A stretch of DNA of 58,378 nucleotides, taken from an uncultured Phycisphaerae bacterium. GTDB taxonomy: Bacteria; Planctomycetota; Phycisphaerae; UBA1845; Fen-1342. The stretch is from positions 1 through 58,378 of the forward strand of contig CALGJV010000029.1 in the NCBI GenBank assembly GCA_937928595.1, given 5' to 3'. Below the pieces are notes generated by a model, which was not told the DNA's origin, searched no databases, and was given only the letters and a program-made list of their open reading frames with translations. Made by a program: the position numbers and the translations under genes. Shown here piece by piece: positions 1 through 7,859 of this stretch (positions within the stretch are counted from its first letter, which is position 1; each line of letters opens with the position of its first letter).

Positions 1-21
1 ATCCTCGATACCTTCGCCTGA
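1..21 (+). CDS. C-terminal end of an unseen gene (possibly fliK)
   Basis: Six codons and a TGA stop (Ile-Leu-Asp-Thr-Phe-Ala) run in from the window edge and are followed 11 bases later by a terminator hairpin. FliK commonly precedes fliL in gammaproteobacteria and often ends in a similar D-x-x-A tail, so fliK is a guess from position only. Confidence 0.35.
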   Translation: MLDTFA

Positions 22-32
22 TTACCCCCTTG

Positions 33-59
33 TTGCGGCGTTCGCGCCGCAAGCTTTTT
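33..59 (+). terminator. Rho-independent terminator
   Basis: A perfect 8-bp stem (TTGCGGCG/CGCCGCAA) with a UUCG tetraloop is followed by GCTTTTT. It sits just after the stop at 21, so it should end the upstream transcript and isolate the fliL operon. Confidence 0.85.
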
Positions 60-63
60 GACA

Positions 64-104
64 TGATATATGCAAAGGGTTAATCCACCCCTTTGCATAT
101 ATCA
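64..104. repeat. Long perfect inverted repeat
   Basis: A 16-bp arm (64-79) is perfectly repeated in inverse at 89-104 around a 9-base loop. It is AT-rich at its base and lies between the terminator and the REP-like element. It may be a second bidirectional terminator or a repeat-element remnant; no coding potential is seen. Confidence 0.6.
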
Positions 105-108
105 CGTC

Positions 109-140
109 ATCCCGGAAGCCGCGCAGCGGCTATCCGGGAT
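109..140. repeat. REP-like palindromic element
   Basis: An interrupted palindrome (ATCCCGG ... AGCCGC GCA GCGGCT ... CCGGGAT) has the architecture of gammaproteobacterial REP/BIME units that start with GTCATCCCGG. It is an extragenic repeat, consistent with the gammaproteobacterial character of this end of the window. Confidence 0.6.
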
Positions 141-190
141 CTTGCAATTAACGGCGATCGACTATTACCGCGCCCAGACAAACAGGCATC

Positions 191-235
191 GTCTCCCCGA
201 AACTAGCAATCAGGTATTGTGTCCCTGAAACTGGC
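191..235 (+). promoter_or_regulatory. Direct repeat, candidate enhancer-binding sites
   Basis: Two imperfect 17-base copies (191-207 and 219-235, sharing GT.TCCC.GAAACT.GC) begin 28 bp apart, about 130-175 bp upstream of the expected sigma-54 start site. That is the usual place for an enhancer-binding activator such as FleQ. Binding is inferred only. Confidence 0.35.
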
Positions 236-336
236 GGCCGACAAACTATTGTCTCTTCGCCATAAAGCAGCCGTCAAAAATCCGCCTATTGTTCAAACTG
301 ATTCTTTAAGTCGTTGATATTGCTGTAATTAATTTA

Positions 337-353
337 TTGGCACAGGAATTGCT
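337..353 (+). promoter_or_regulatory. Sigma-54 (RpoN) promoter of the fliL operon
   Basis: The sequence TTGGCACAGGAATTGCT matches the -24/-12 consensus, with the invariant GG (339-340) and GC (351-352) exactly 12 bases apart. It lies 37 bases before the fliL start and predicts transcription from about 364. RpoN control of class II/III flagellar operons is usual in polar-flagellated gammaproteobacteria. Confidence 0.85.
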
Positions 354-389
354 CTACCTTCGGTTACAGACACATCTCGAGGAAGCATC

Positions 390-902
390 ATGGCAGAAGA
401 AGCGCAACAGGCGGAAGCGGAAGAAGCCGCCGCCGCTGGCGGCGGTAAAAAGAAACTGATATTTATCGTGCTCGGCGCACTGTTACTGGTCGGCGGTTCG
501 ATCGGCGGCACGCTGCTGATTGTCGGCGGCGGCGACGATAGCGCCGAAGCTGAAGCCGAGGAAGCGGTAGAGGTCGTGCGCGGAGATCCCAGCTACATCG
601 ATTTGAAACCCGCGTTCACCGTAAACCTGGCGCCGGAAGACCCGGTCGGCTTCCTGCAGATCTCGATGCAGGTGCTGACTTTCAACGACGATGTCGCCAA
701 GGACCTGGAAAAGCACAAGCCGCTGATCCGCAACAACCTGCTGGTCCTGTTCGGAGAGCAGAAGTCAACCGAGCTGCGGGCACCCGAGGGCAAGGAAAAA
801 CTGCAGAAGTCGGCGCTTGAAACAGTGCAGACCGTAGTCAACGAACAGGGTTCGGGCGGTGCGGTCGACAACGTTTTCTTCACCAGCTTCGTGATGCAGT
901 AG
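390..902 (+). CDS. fliL: Flagellar basal-body protein FliL
   Basis: The 170-residue protein has a short charged, Ala/Glu-rich cytoplasmic start, one membrane segment at about residues 23-46, and a periplasmic domain. The domain carries the FliL pattern of a Leu-Lys-Pro-x-x-x-x-Asn-Leu core and a C-terminal helix ending near VDNVFFTSFVMQ. FliL sits in the inner membrane next to the stator and helps torque and stator recruitment. GAGGAAG precedes the ATG. It is the first gene after the sigma-54 promoter, and fliM follows after 9 bases. Codon use is mixed at third positions, unlike everything beyond 6.3 kb. Confidence 0.92.
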   Translation: MAEEAQQAEAEEAAAAGGGKKKLIFIVLGALLLVGGSIGGTLLIVGGGDDSAEAEAEEAVEVVRGDPSYIDLKPAFTVNLAPEDPVGFLQISMQVLTFNDDVAKDLEKHKPLIRNNLLVLFGEQKSTELRAPEGKEKLQKSALETVQTVVNEQGSGGAVDNVFFTSFVMQ

Positions 903-911
903 GGGGCCGGT

Positions 912-1931
912 TTGAGCACCGATATTCTCAGTCAGGACGAAGTTGATGCCCTGCTTGGTGGCGTCGATGACGGCGCTATCGATACTTCCGCGGAAGAGTC
1001 CGAATTCGACGGCGAAGCCAGGCCCTTCGACTTCAACAACCAGGAACGCATCGTCCGGGGACGTTTGCCGACCCTGGAAATGATCAACGACCGGTTTTCA
1101 CGCTATTTCCGGGTGAGCTTCTTCAACATGCTGCGCAAGTCACCGGAAATCTCGGTCAACGGCATCGAGATGATCAAGTTTTCCGAGTACATCCATACGC
1201 TGTTCGTGCCCACCTCCTTGAGCATGATCAAAATGGCGCCGTTGCGCGGCACCGGGCTGATCATGCTGGATCCGAAGCTGGTTTTCATCCTGGTAGACAA
1301 CTTCTTCGGCGGTGACGGCAGCATTCACGCCAAGATCGAGGGCCGTGATTTCACCAGTACCGAACTCAGGGTTATCGAGAAGGTGGTGCAGATGTGTTTC
1401 GCCGACCTGGTAAAGGCCTGGGCGCCGGTGATGTCGGTGGAATACAGCTATCACAATCACGAAGTCAATCCGCACATGGCGAATATCGTCAGCCCCAGCG
1501 AAGTCGTCGTGGTATCCAATTTCCACGTCGATCTTGATGGTGGTGGCGGGGATTTGCACGTGGTTTATCCCTACTCGATGATCGAACCGATCCGCACCGT
1601 GCTCGATGCCGGTGTGCAAAGCGATTACGGCGACCTCGACGAGCGCTGGTCGATATTGCTCAAGGAAGAATTGATGCACGCCAGGATCAACATGCAGGGA
1701 CTGTTTATCGAAAAGCAGCTGCCGGTTTCGGATCTGATCAACTTCAAGGCCGGCGACATCATCCCGATCGATATGCCCGAACAGGTAGTGCTGCTGGCCG
1801 AAGATATGCCGATTATTCGAGGTCAGTATGGTGAGCACCAGGGCAATACCGCGGTCAAGGTCGAGGAAATCGTCGAAATTTACGACCCCGAAAACGAAGA
1901 CATTAAAAGCGCGATTGCGCGACCCGAATAG
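912..1931 (+). CDS. fliM: Flagellar motor switch protein FliM
   Basis: The 339-residue protein opens with the CheY-P binding peptide LSQDEVDALLGG near the N terminus. The CheC-like middle domain follows (ending around LDAGVQSDYGD), then a C-terminal SPOA domain. FliM forms the C-ring rotor and sets rotation direction with FliG and FliN. The start is TTG at 912, chosen because it gives the canonical N terminus. Its length is typical of the family. It lies 17 bases before fliN. Confidence 0.96.
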   Translation: MSTDILSQDEVDALLGGVDDGAIDTSAEESEFDGEARPFDFNNQERIVRGRLPTLEMINDRFSRYFRVSFFNMLRKSPEISVNGIEMIKFSEYIHTLFVPTSLSMIKMAPLRGTGLIMLDPKLVFILVDNFFGGDGSIHAKIEGRDFTSTELRVIEKVVQMCFADLVKAWAPVMSVEYSYHNHEVNPHMANIVSPSEVVVVSNFHVDLDGGGGDLHVVYPYSMIEPIRTVLDAGVQSDYGDLDERWSILLKEELMHARINMQGLFIEKQLPVSDLINFKAGDIIPIDMPEQVVLLAEDMPIIRGQYGEHQGNTAVKVEEIVEIYDPENEDIKSAIARPE

Positions 1932-1948
1932 TCTGCAGGAGACTGAAT

Positions 1949-2371
1949 ATGAGTACCGAAACAGAAGAAGCCGTGGATCAGGATGCGCTGGCCGAAGAAT
2001 GGGCCGCCGCCGTCGAAGAGCAGGGCGGATCCGGCTCCGATAGCGGCGACGAAGGTTTCCAGCAAGTTAGCGCAAAGAAGTTGAATGAAACCCCGAATTC
2101 CGATTCCGGCGAGGTCAAGCTCGATGTCATCCTCGATATACCGGTGACGGTGGCGATGGAAATCGGTCGCACCCAGCTCAGCATTCGCAACCTGCTGCAG
2201 CTCAACCAGGGCTCGATTGTCGAGCTCGACCGGCTTGCCGGCGAACCGATGGACGTGCTGGTCAACGGCACCCTGGTGGCGCACGGCGAAGTGGTCGTGG
2301 TCAATGAAAAGTTCGGCATTCGGCTGACCGACGTGATCAGCCCGGCCGACCGGATCAAGAACCTACGCTAA
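1949..2371 (+). CDS. fliN: Flagellar motor switch protein FliN
   Basis: This 140-residue protein has an acidic, low-complexity N-terminal half and a C-terminal SPOA domain (about 55-135) with the usual LDVILDIPVTVAMEIGRT and GEVVVVNEKFGIRLTDV patterns. It dimerises and caps the C-ring beside FliM. GCAGGAG precedes the ATG. Its TAA stop overlaps the fliO start by one base, suggesting translational coupling. Confidence 0.96.
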   Translation: MSTETEEAVDQDALAEEWAAAVEEQGGSGSDSGDEGFQQVSAKKLNETPNSDSGEVKLDVILDIPVTVAMEIGRTQLSIRNLLQLNQGSIVELDRLAGEPMDVLVNGTLVAHGEVVVVNEKFGIRLTDVISPADRIKNLR

Positions 2372-2790
2372 TGCGCTGGCTTTTACTGTCCTTTGGGCTG
2401 TTTTCCGAGGCACTGCTGGCGCAGGCGGAAAAGCAGGCGGGTAGCGCGCTCGAGCCGATTTCCTCGCCCTACCTGTTGAAGCTGACCGGCGGCCTGTTGC
2501 TGATCGTGGCGCTGATCTTTTTGCTGGCATGGCTGACGAAGAAATTCAACCTCAACCAGCAGTCGCAAAGCGGCCTGATGCGAATCATTGCCGCGATGTC
2601 GATCGGCACCCGCGATCGGATCGTGCTGCTGCAAGTCGGCGACGAGCAAATCCTGCTCGGGCTCACCCCCGGACGCATAGAAAAACTGCATACCCTGGCG
2701 CAACCGCTGGAAGTCACCGGCGAGCAGGCGGTAACAGGCTCATTCGCCAGCAAAATCAATCGCCTGATGGGCGATCGGGAATCTTCATGA
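2371..2790 (+). CDS. fliO: Flagellar biosynthesis protein FliO
   Basis: A 139-residue protein with a signal-like N terminus, a transmembrane segment at about residues 33-53 and a short cytoplasmic domain with the FliO pattern ([18 protein letters not shown]). FliO assists assembly of the FliP-Q-R export gate and is the least conserved member of the set. The start codon overlaps the fliN stop and the stop overlaps the fliP ATG, fixing both ends by context. Confidence 0.9.
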   Translation: MRWLLLSFGLFSEALLAQAEKQAGSALEPISSPYLLKLTGGLLLIVALIFLLAWLTKKFNLNQQSQSGLMRIIAAMSIGTRDRIVLLQVGDEQILLGLTPGRIEKLHTLAQPLEVTGEQAVTGSFASKINRLMGDRESS

Positions 2791-3530
2791 AGTACCTGCT
2801 CGCGCTTGCGCTGATATTGATGCTGCCCGAAGCGCAGGCGCAATCGGTCGGCATTCCGGCGATCGCCGTGGACGGGGGTAGCGGCGACGGTGAAACCTAC
2901 AGCGTGACCCTCGAAATTCTGGCGCTGATGACGATGCTGACGCTGTTGCCGGCGATCCTGCTGATGATGACCTCGTTTACCCGCATCATCATCGTGTTGT
3001 CGATACTGCGCCAGGCGCTGGGCACCGCGCAAACGCCGTCCAACCAGATTATCCTGGGCCTGGCGCTGTTCCTGACCCTGTTCGTCATGTCGCCGGTATT
3101 CGACCAGGTTTACCTGCTGGCGGTGCAACCATATCTCGACGGATCGTTGACGGCGCTGGATGCGCTGCGCGCGGCCACCGAGCCGTTCAAGACCTTCATG
3201 CTGGCGCAGACCCGTGAAACCGATATCCGCATGTTTGCCGATATCGCCGGCGTCACCGAAATCGAATCCCCTGAAAAGACGCCGCTGACGCTGCTGATGC
3301 CGGCCTTCGTCACCAGCGAACTGAAAACCGCGTTCCAGATCGGGTTCCTGATTTTTATCCCCTTCGTCGTCATCGACCTGGTGGTCGCCAGCGTACTGAT
3401 GTCGATGGGTATGATGATGCTGTCGCCGATGATCGTCTCGCTGCCGTTCAAGCTGATGCTGTTCGTGCTGGTCGACGGTTGGGCGCTGATCATGGGAACG
3501 CTGGCCTCGAGTTTCCTGGTAGGGGCCTGA
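2787..3530 (+). CDS. fliP: Flagellar export gate protein FliP
   Basis: This 247-residue protein has a cleavable signal peptide ([19 protein letters not shown]). Four membrane segments follow, with the FliP signatures [19 protein letters not shown] and [20 protein letters not shown]. Five copies of FliP with FliQ and FliR form the export pore. The ATG overlaps the fliO stop (ATGA) and was preferred to longer in-frame starts inside fliO because it gives the signal peptide and the normal length. Confidence 0.97.
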   Translation: MKYLLALALILMLPEAQAQSVGIPAIAVDGGSGDGETYSVTLEILALMTMLTLLPAILLMMTSFTRIIIVLSILRQALGTAQTPSNQIILGLALFLTLFVMSPVFDQVYLLAVQPYLDGSLTALDALRAATEPFKTFMLAQTRETDIRMFADIAGVTEIESPEKTPLTLLMPAFVTSELKTAFQIGFLIFIPFVVIDLVVASVLMSMGMMMLSPMIVSLPFKLMLFVLVDGWALIMGTLASSFLVGA

Positions 3531-3531
3531 G

Positions 3532-3801
3532 ATGACGCCCGATATGGTCATCGATCTGTCGCAACAGGCGCTTTACCTGATCGCCATGATCGCGGCGCCG
3601 ATGCTGTTGTCGGCACTGGCCATCGGCCTGTTGATCGGTATGTTCCAGGCGGCGACTTCCATTAACGAGCAGACGCTGAGCTTTATTCCCAAGCTAATGG
3701 TGCTGCTGCTGTCGATTCTGATTGCCGGCCCGTGGATGCTCAACCTGTTACTGAGCTTTACCCGGCGCCTGTATCTCGGCATTCCGGGTCTCATCGGGTG
3801 A
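3532..3801 (+). CDS. fliQ: Flagellar export gate protein FliQ
   Basis: An 89-residue protein with two membrane helices and the conserved segment FQAATSINEQTLSFIPKL. It packs around the FliP/FliR pore in the basal body. It starts one base after the fliP stop and ends 7 bases before fliR, in the standard order fliP-Q-R. Confidence 0.96.
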   Translation: MTPDMVIDLSQQALYLIAMIAAPMLLSALAIGLLIGMFQAATSINEQTLSFIPKLMVLLLSILIAGPWMLNLLLSFTRRLYLGIPGLIG

Positions 3802-3808
3802 TCGACGG

Positions 3809-4582
3809 ATGGATTTCAGTTTCGCCCAGGCTACCGCGTTCGTAGGCTCCCTGATCTGGCCGATGATGCGTATCGGCACGATGCTGCTGGCGATGCCGGT
3901 TATCGGCACGCGGCTGGTGCCGACGCGGGCAAAAATCATCATAACCCTGGTGCTTTCGGTGCTGGTGGTACCGTTGTTGCCTCCCTTGCCCGAGGTGGAA
4001 GCACTGTCGCTCGAGGGACTGTTCGTATCGCTACAGCAAATCCTGATCGGCATGTCGATGGGATTCACGCTGCAGCTGGTATTCGGCGCCCTGATGATCG
4101 CCGGCGAGGCGATCGCGATGAGCATGGGCCTCGGCTTCGCCTCCATGGTCGATCCCACCAACGGCGTCAACGTGCCGGTTGTTTCCCAGTTCCTGATCAT
4201 TGTCGGTACGCTGCTGTTTCTCGCCCTCGGCGGCCACCTGATGCTGATCCAGCTGGTCGTGAGCAGCTTCGAAACCCTGCCGATATCGCCAACGGGTATC
4301 GGCCGCGACAGTTTCTGGGCGCTGTTTGCCTGGGGCAGTCAAATGTTTATCGGCGCGCTTTGGGTAGCGATCCCGGCGTTGATATCGATGCTGGTGATCA
4401 CGCTGTCGATGGGCGTCATGACCCGCGCCGCGCCGCAGCTGAACATTTTCTCGGTCGGTTTTCCGGTCACCATGTTCATGGGTTTCATCATCCTGATCAT
4501 GGTGCTGCCGGGATTCCTGCCGCGCATCAATCAAATGATGCTGCAGGCCATGCAGCTGTCGCAATCCTTCGTAACCCCCTGA
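3809..4582 (+). CDS. fliR: Flagellar export gate protein FliR
   Basis: The 257-residue, six-helix membrane protein has the family features: GFASMVDPTNG after the second helix pair and a conserved C-terminal helix pair (VMTRAAPQLNIFSVGFP). It forms the single-copy subunit of the FliP5-Q4-R1 gate. Order, length and tight spacing to fliQ and flhB are typical. Confidence 0.96.
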   Translation: MDFSFAQATAFVGSLIWPMMRIGTMLLAMPVIGTRLVPTRAKIIITLVLSVLVVPLLPPLPEVEALSLEGLFVSLQQILIGMSMGFTLQLVFGALMIAGEAIAMSMGLGFASMVDPTNGVNVPVVSQFLIIVGTLLFLALGGHLMLIQLVVSSFETLPISPTGIGRDSFWALFAWGSQMFIGALWVAIPALISMLVITLSMGVMTRAAPQLNIFSVGFPVTMFMGFIILIMVLPGFLPRINQMMLQAMQLSQSFVTP

Positions 4583-4594
4583 GCAGGCGATACG

Positions 4595-5725
4595 ATGGCG
4601 AACGAAAGCGACTCCGGTCAGGAAAAGACGGAACAACCAACCCCGAAAAAACTGCGCGACGCGAAGAAAAAGGGGCAGGTCCCGCGATCCAAGGAACTCA
4701 ACAGCATGACCGTGATGGTGTTCGGCGCGATCGGCCTGTTGTTCATGGGTTCGCACATGATCGCCGATATCTCGGATTTCATGACACGGGGATTCACCTT
4801 GTCGCGGCAAGAGGTTTTTTCGCCGCAGGCCATGGTGGAGCGCTTTTCCATTACCGTGGCGGACGCGCTGGCGGCGATCGGGCCGTTCATGTTTTTGATG
4901 ACGGTGGTGGCGATTTTTACCCCGTTGGCGATCGGCGGCTGGGCCTTCAGCGTCGAGGCGATGGCATTCAAGACCGATCGCATCAATCCCCTCAACGGTT
5001 TCAAGCGCATGTTTTCCTCCAAGGGATTGATGGAGCTGATCAAGGCGATGGCTAAATTCCTGGTGGTATCGGTAGTGGCGGTGGTGTTTCTGTGGAGCAA
5101 GGCGGACGACTTTCTCGGTCTCGGCGCGCAGTCGCTGGCGCTGGCGCTATACAACGGCGCCTGGTTGATCGGCATCAGCTTCCTGGTGGTTTCCTCGACG
5201 CTGATTCTGATCGCCGCTATCGACGTGCCGTTTCAGCTCTGGGATCACGCGCAGAAACTGAAAATGACGCTGCAGGAGGTGCGCGACGAATTGAAGGACA
5301 CCGAGGGCAAACCCGAGGTCAAGTCGAAAGTTCGCCAGGTACAGCAGGAAATGGCGCAACGGCGCATGATGGAGGCGGTGCCCGAAGCCGACGTCATCAT
5401 CACCAACCCGACGCACTACGCGGTAGCGCTGAAATACGACCACGACAACATGGCGGCGCCGCTGGTGCTGGCGATGGGCAAGGACCTTATAGCGCTCAAG
5501 ATTCGGGAAATCGCCGCTTTCCACGATATCGAAATTTTCGAGGCGCCGCCGCTGGCGCGCGCGCTCTACGCCAACTGCAAGATCGATCGGGAAATCCCGT
5601 CGCATCTTTACTTCGCGGTAGCCCAGGTGCTGGCCTTCGTATTTCAGCTACGCATCGCGCGCGAGCACGGCAGCGAGATGCCGGATCGCCCCGAACCCTA
5701 TATCCCAACCGACGAAGAAGTCTGA
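4595..5725 (+). CDS. flhB: Flagellar export switch protein FlhB
   Basis: The 376-residue protein opens with the EKTEQPTPKKLRDAKKKGQV signature. It then has four transmembrane helices and a cytoplasmic domain with the autocleavage motif NPTH (near residue 270), which switches export from rod/hook to filament substrates. It is followed by GAGGAGAATAATA and the flhA start 16 bases later. This is the last gene lying completely in the gammaproteobacterial part of the window. Confidence 0.97.
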   Translation: MANESDSGQEKTEQPTPKKLRDAKKKGQVPRSKELNSMTVMVFGAIGLLFMGSHMIADISDFMTRGFTLSRQEVFSPQAMVERFSITVADALAAIGPFMFLMTVVAIFTPLAIGGWAFSVEAMAFKTDRINPLNGFKRMFSSKGLMELIKAMAKFLVVSVVAVVFLWSKADDFLGLGAQSLALALYNGAWLIGISFLVVSSTLILIAAIDVPFQLWDHAQKLKMTLQEVRDELKDTEGKPEVKSKVRQVQQEMAQRRMMEAVPEADVIITNPTHYAVALKYDHDNMAAPLVLAMGKDLIALKIREIAAFHDIEIFEAPPLARALYANCKIDREIPSHLYFAVAQVLAFVFQLRIAREHGSEMPDRPEPYIPTDEEV

Positions 5726-5741
5726 TCGAGGAGAATAATAA

Positions 5742-7859
5742 ATGGCCGGAGAGACATTAAGCGCACAAATCAGGGGTTTTAATCCCCAGGGGCTTGGCGC
5801 ACCGCTGATCGTCATCATGATGCTGGCGATGGTGGTGATCCCGCTGCCGCCGATGGCGCTGGACATGCTGTTTACCTTCAATATCGCTTTCGGCCTGGTG
5901 GTGCTGCTGGTTTCGATCTACGCGCTGCGGCCGCTCGATTTCACCGTGTTCCCGACTATCCTGCTGGTGGCAACCCTGCTGCGGCTGGCGCTTAACATCG
6001 CGTCGACCCGGGTGGTGCTGCTGGAAGGTCATACCGGTACCGCGGCCGCGGGCAAGGTCATCGAGGCCTTCGGCGATTTCGTTATCGGCGGCAACTACGC
6101 CGTCGGCCTGGTGGTGTTCGCGATCCTGGTGATCATCAATTTTGTCGTCGTCACCAAGGGCGCGGGCCGAGTGTCCGAGGTCAGCGCGCGTTTTACCCTC
6201 GACGCCATGCCCGGCAAGCAGATGGCGATCGACGCCGACCTGAACGCGGGGCTGATCGACGAGGGCGAGGCCCGCCGCCGGCGCACCGAAATCGCGCGCG
6301 AGTCGGACTTCTTCGGGGCGATGGACGGTGCCAGCAAGTTCGTCCGCGGCGACGCCATCGCCGGCATCATCATCACGTTCATCAACATCCTCGGCGGCTT
6401 GTACGTCGGCATGGTCGAGCACGGCCTCGGCCTGACGCAGTCGCTGGAGATCTACACCAAGCTGACCATCGGCGACGGCCTCGCCAGCCAGATCCCCGCG
6501 TTCATCGTGTCGGTCGCCGCCGGCATGCTCGTCACCCGCAGCACCGGGCAGACCAATCTGGGCGAGGAGGTGCTCGGGCAGCTCCTGTCCAAGCCCGTCG
6601 CGCTGCTCGTCGCGGCCGGGTTCCTCCTCGTGCTCACCCTCACCCCGCTCCCGAAGGTGCCGCTGCTGACGATGGCGGCCGGCAGCGGGCTGGTGGCGTT
6701 CATGCTGCGTCGCACGCAGACGACGGCCGCGGCGGCGCGGCTGACGGACGAGCGCGCCAGGGAGAGGGCCAAGCCGGCGAAGATCGAGTCGCACCTGACC
6801 GTCGATCCGCTGGAGCTCCAGGTCGGCTATGCGCTGGTGCGGCTGATCGACCGCACCCGCGGCGGCGACGTGCTGGATCGCGTCGCGAACATCCGCAAGC
6901 AGATCGCGAGCGACCTCGGGCTGGTCGTCCCGCCGGTGCGGATCCGCGACAACGGCGAGCTCGCGCCCAGCGAGTACGTCGTGCTCCTGCGCGGGCAGCC
7001 GATCGCGCGGGGCCAGCTCTACCCGGACCAGGTCCTGGCCATCGACTCGGGCCTGGCATCGCAGGCGCTGGCCGGCCACGAGGTGCGCGAACCCGCCTTC
7101 GGGCTGCGCGCCTGGTGGATCGCCCCCGAGCAGCGCGAGACGGCCGAGCGGCTGTCGTACACCGTCGTCGAACCCTCCGGCGTGCTGGCCACGCACCTGA
7201 CCGAGATCGTGCGGCGCCACGCCGCGGAGCTGCTGACCCGCGCCGACGTGCAGAACCTGCTCGACCACCTCAAGCAGCGCAACCCGGGACTCGTGGACGA
7301 GGTCGTGCCGGGGCTGCTCAAGGCCGGCGAGGTCCAGAAGGTGCTCCAGGCGCTGCTGCGCGAGCGCGTGCCGATCCGCGACCTCGAGACGATCCTGGAG
7401 ACGCTCGGCGACTGGGCCCCGCGGACGAAGGATCTCGAGATCCTGACCGAGTACGCCCGCAACGCGCTGGCGCGCACCATCTGCGGCCAGTACAAGGACG
7501 CGCACGGCACGTTGCACGTGCTCACGCTGGACCCGGCCACCGAAGACTACATCCAGGCCAACATCCAGCGGCTCGAGCACGGCTCCACGCTGACGCTGCC
7601 GCCGGATCGGCAGGCCGAGCTGGCCGCCCGCGTCCGACAGCAGGCCGAGTCCGCCGCGGCCGCGGCGGGCGGCGCGCCGCTGGCCCTGCTGTGCTCGCCG
7701 CAGGTCCGCCTGTGGGTGCGGCGCATGCTTGAGCCGCTGCTGCCGCAGATGCCCGTGCTGGCGCTCAACGAGATCGCGCGGGGGATCGAAGTCCAGGCCC
7801 ATGGAGTCGTGAGCATTGAAGTCCAGCGTGCAGACGTTCCGAGCCCGGTCCTCGCGTGA
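5742..7859 (+). CDS. flhA: Flagellar export protein FlhA (apparent chimera of two organisms)
   Basis: The reading frame encodes 705 residues. It has an N-terminal eight-helix membrane domain carrying the FHIPEP region (GRVSEVSARFTLDAMPGKQM near residues 145-165) and a cytoplasmic C-terminal domain that docks chaperone-substrate complexes. The frame is continuous, but composition changes sharply inside it. Up to about 6,203 codons such as TTT, ATT and AAT are frequent; after about 6,262 nearly every third base is G or C and the protein resembles planctomycete FlhA. The upstream neighbour is gammaproteobacterial flhB, while the downstream neighbours flhF and flhG share the GC-rich style. Length and function are normal for FlhA, but the gene as shown probably exists in no single genome. 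Confidence 0.85.
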   Translation: MAGETLSAQIRGFNPQGLGAPLIVIMMLAMVVIPLPPMALDMLFTFNIAFGLVVLLVSIYALRPLDFTVFPTILLVATLLRLALNIASTRVVLLEGHTGTAAAGKVIEAFGDFVIGGNYAVGLVVFAILVIINFVVVTKGAGRVSEVSARFTLDAMPGKQMAIDADLNAGLIDEGEARRRRTEIARESDFFGAMDGASKFVRGDAIAGIIITFINILGGLYVGMVEHGLGLTQSLEIYTKLTIGDGLASQIPAFIVSVAAGMLVTRSTGQTNLGEEVLGQLLSKPVALLVAAGFLLVLTLTPLPKVPLLTMAAGSGLVAFMLRRTQTTAAAARLTDERARERAKPAKIESHLTVDPLELQVGYALVRLIDRTRGGDVLDRVANIRKQIASDLGLVVPPVRIRDNGELAPSEYVVLLRGQPIARGQLYPDQVLAIDSGLASQALAGHEVREPAFGLRAWWIAPEQRETAERLSYTVVEPSGVLATHLTEIVRRHAAELLTRADVQNLLDHLKQRNPGLVDEVVPGLLKAGEVQKVLQALLRERVPIRDLETILETLGDWAPRTKDLEILTEYARNALARTICGQYKDAHGTLHVLTLDPATEDYIQANIQRLEHGSTLTLPPDRQAELAARVRQQAESAAAAAGGAPLALLCSPQVRLWVRRMLEPLLPQMPVLALNEIARGIEVQAHGVVSIEVQRADVPSPVLA
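6204..6262 (+). other. Probable chimeric junction inside flhA
   Basis: This segment encodes the nearly invariant AMPGKQMAIDADLNAGLID stretch, the most conserved DNA in flhA across phyla. Codon style is mixed before it (last clear AT-ending codon is the TTT at about 6,192) and almost exclusively G/C-ending after it. A join here by shared k-mers would leave the frame intact, as seen. Confidence 0.75.

Noticed and set aside
5742-7859. Natural horizontal transfer or recombination creating flhA
   Set aside because: A change in style at a nearly invariant DNA stretch, with a whole foreign operon including its promoter and repeats on one side, fits assembly error better. It is kept only as an alternative to be tested with reads.
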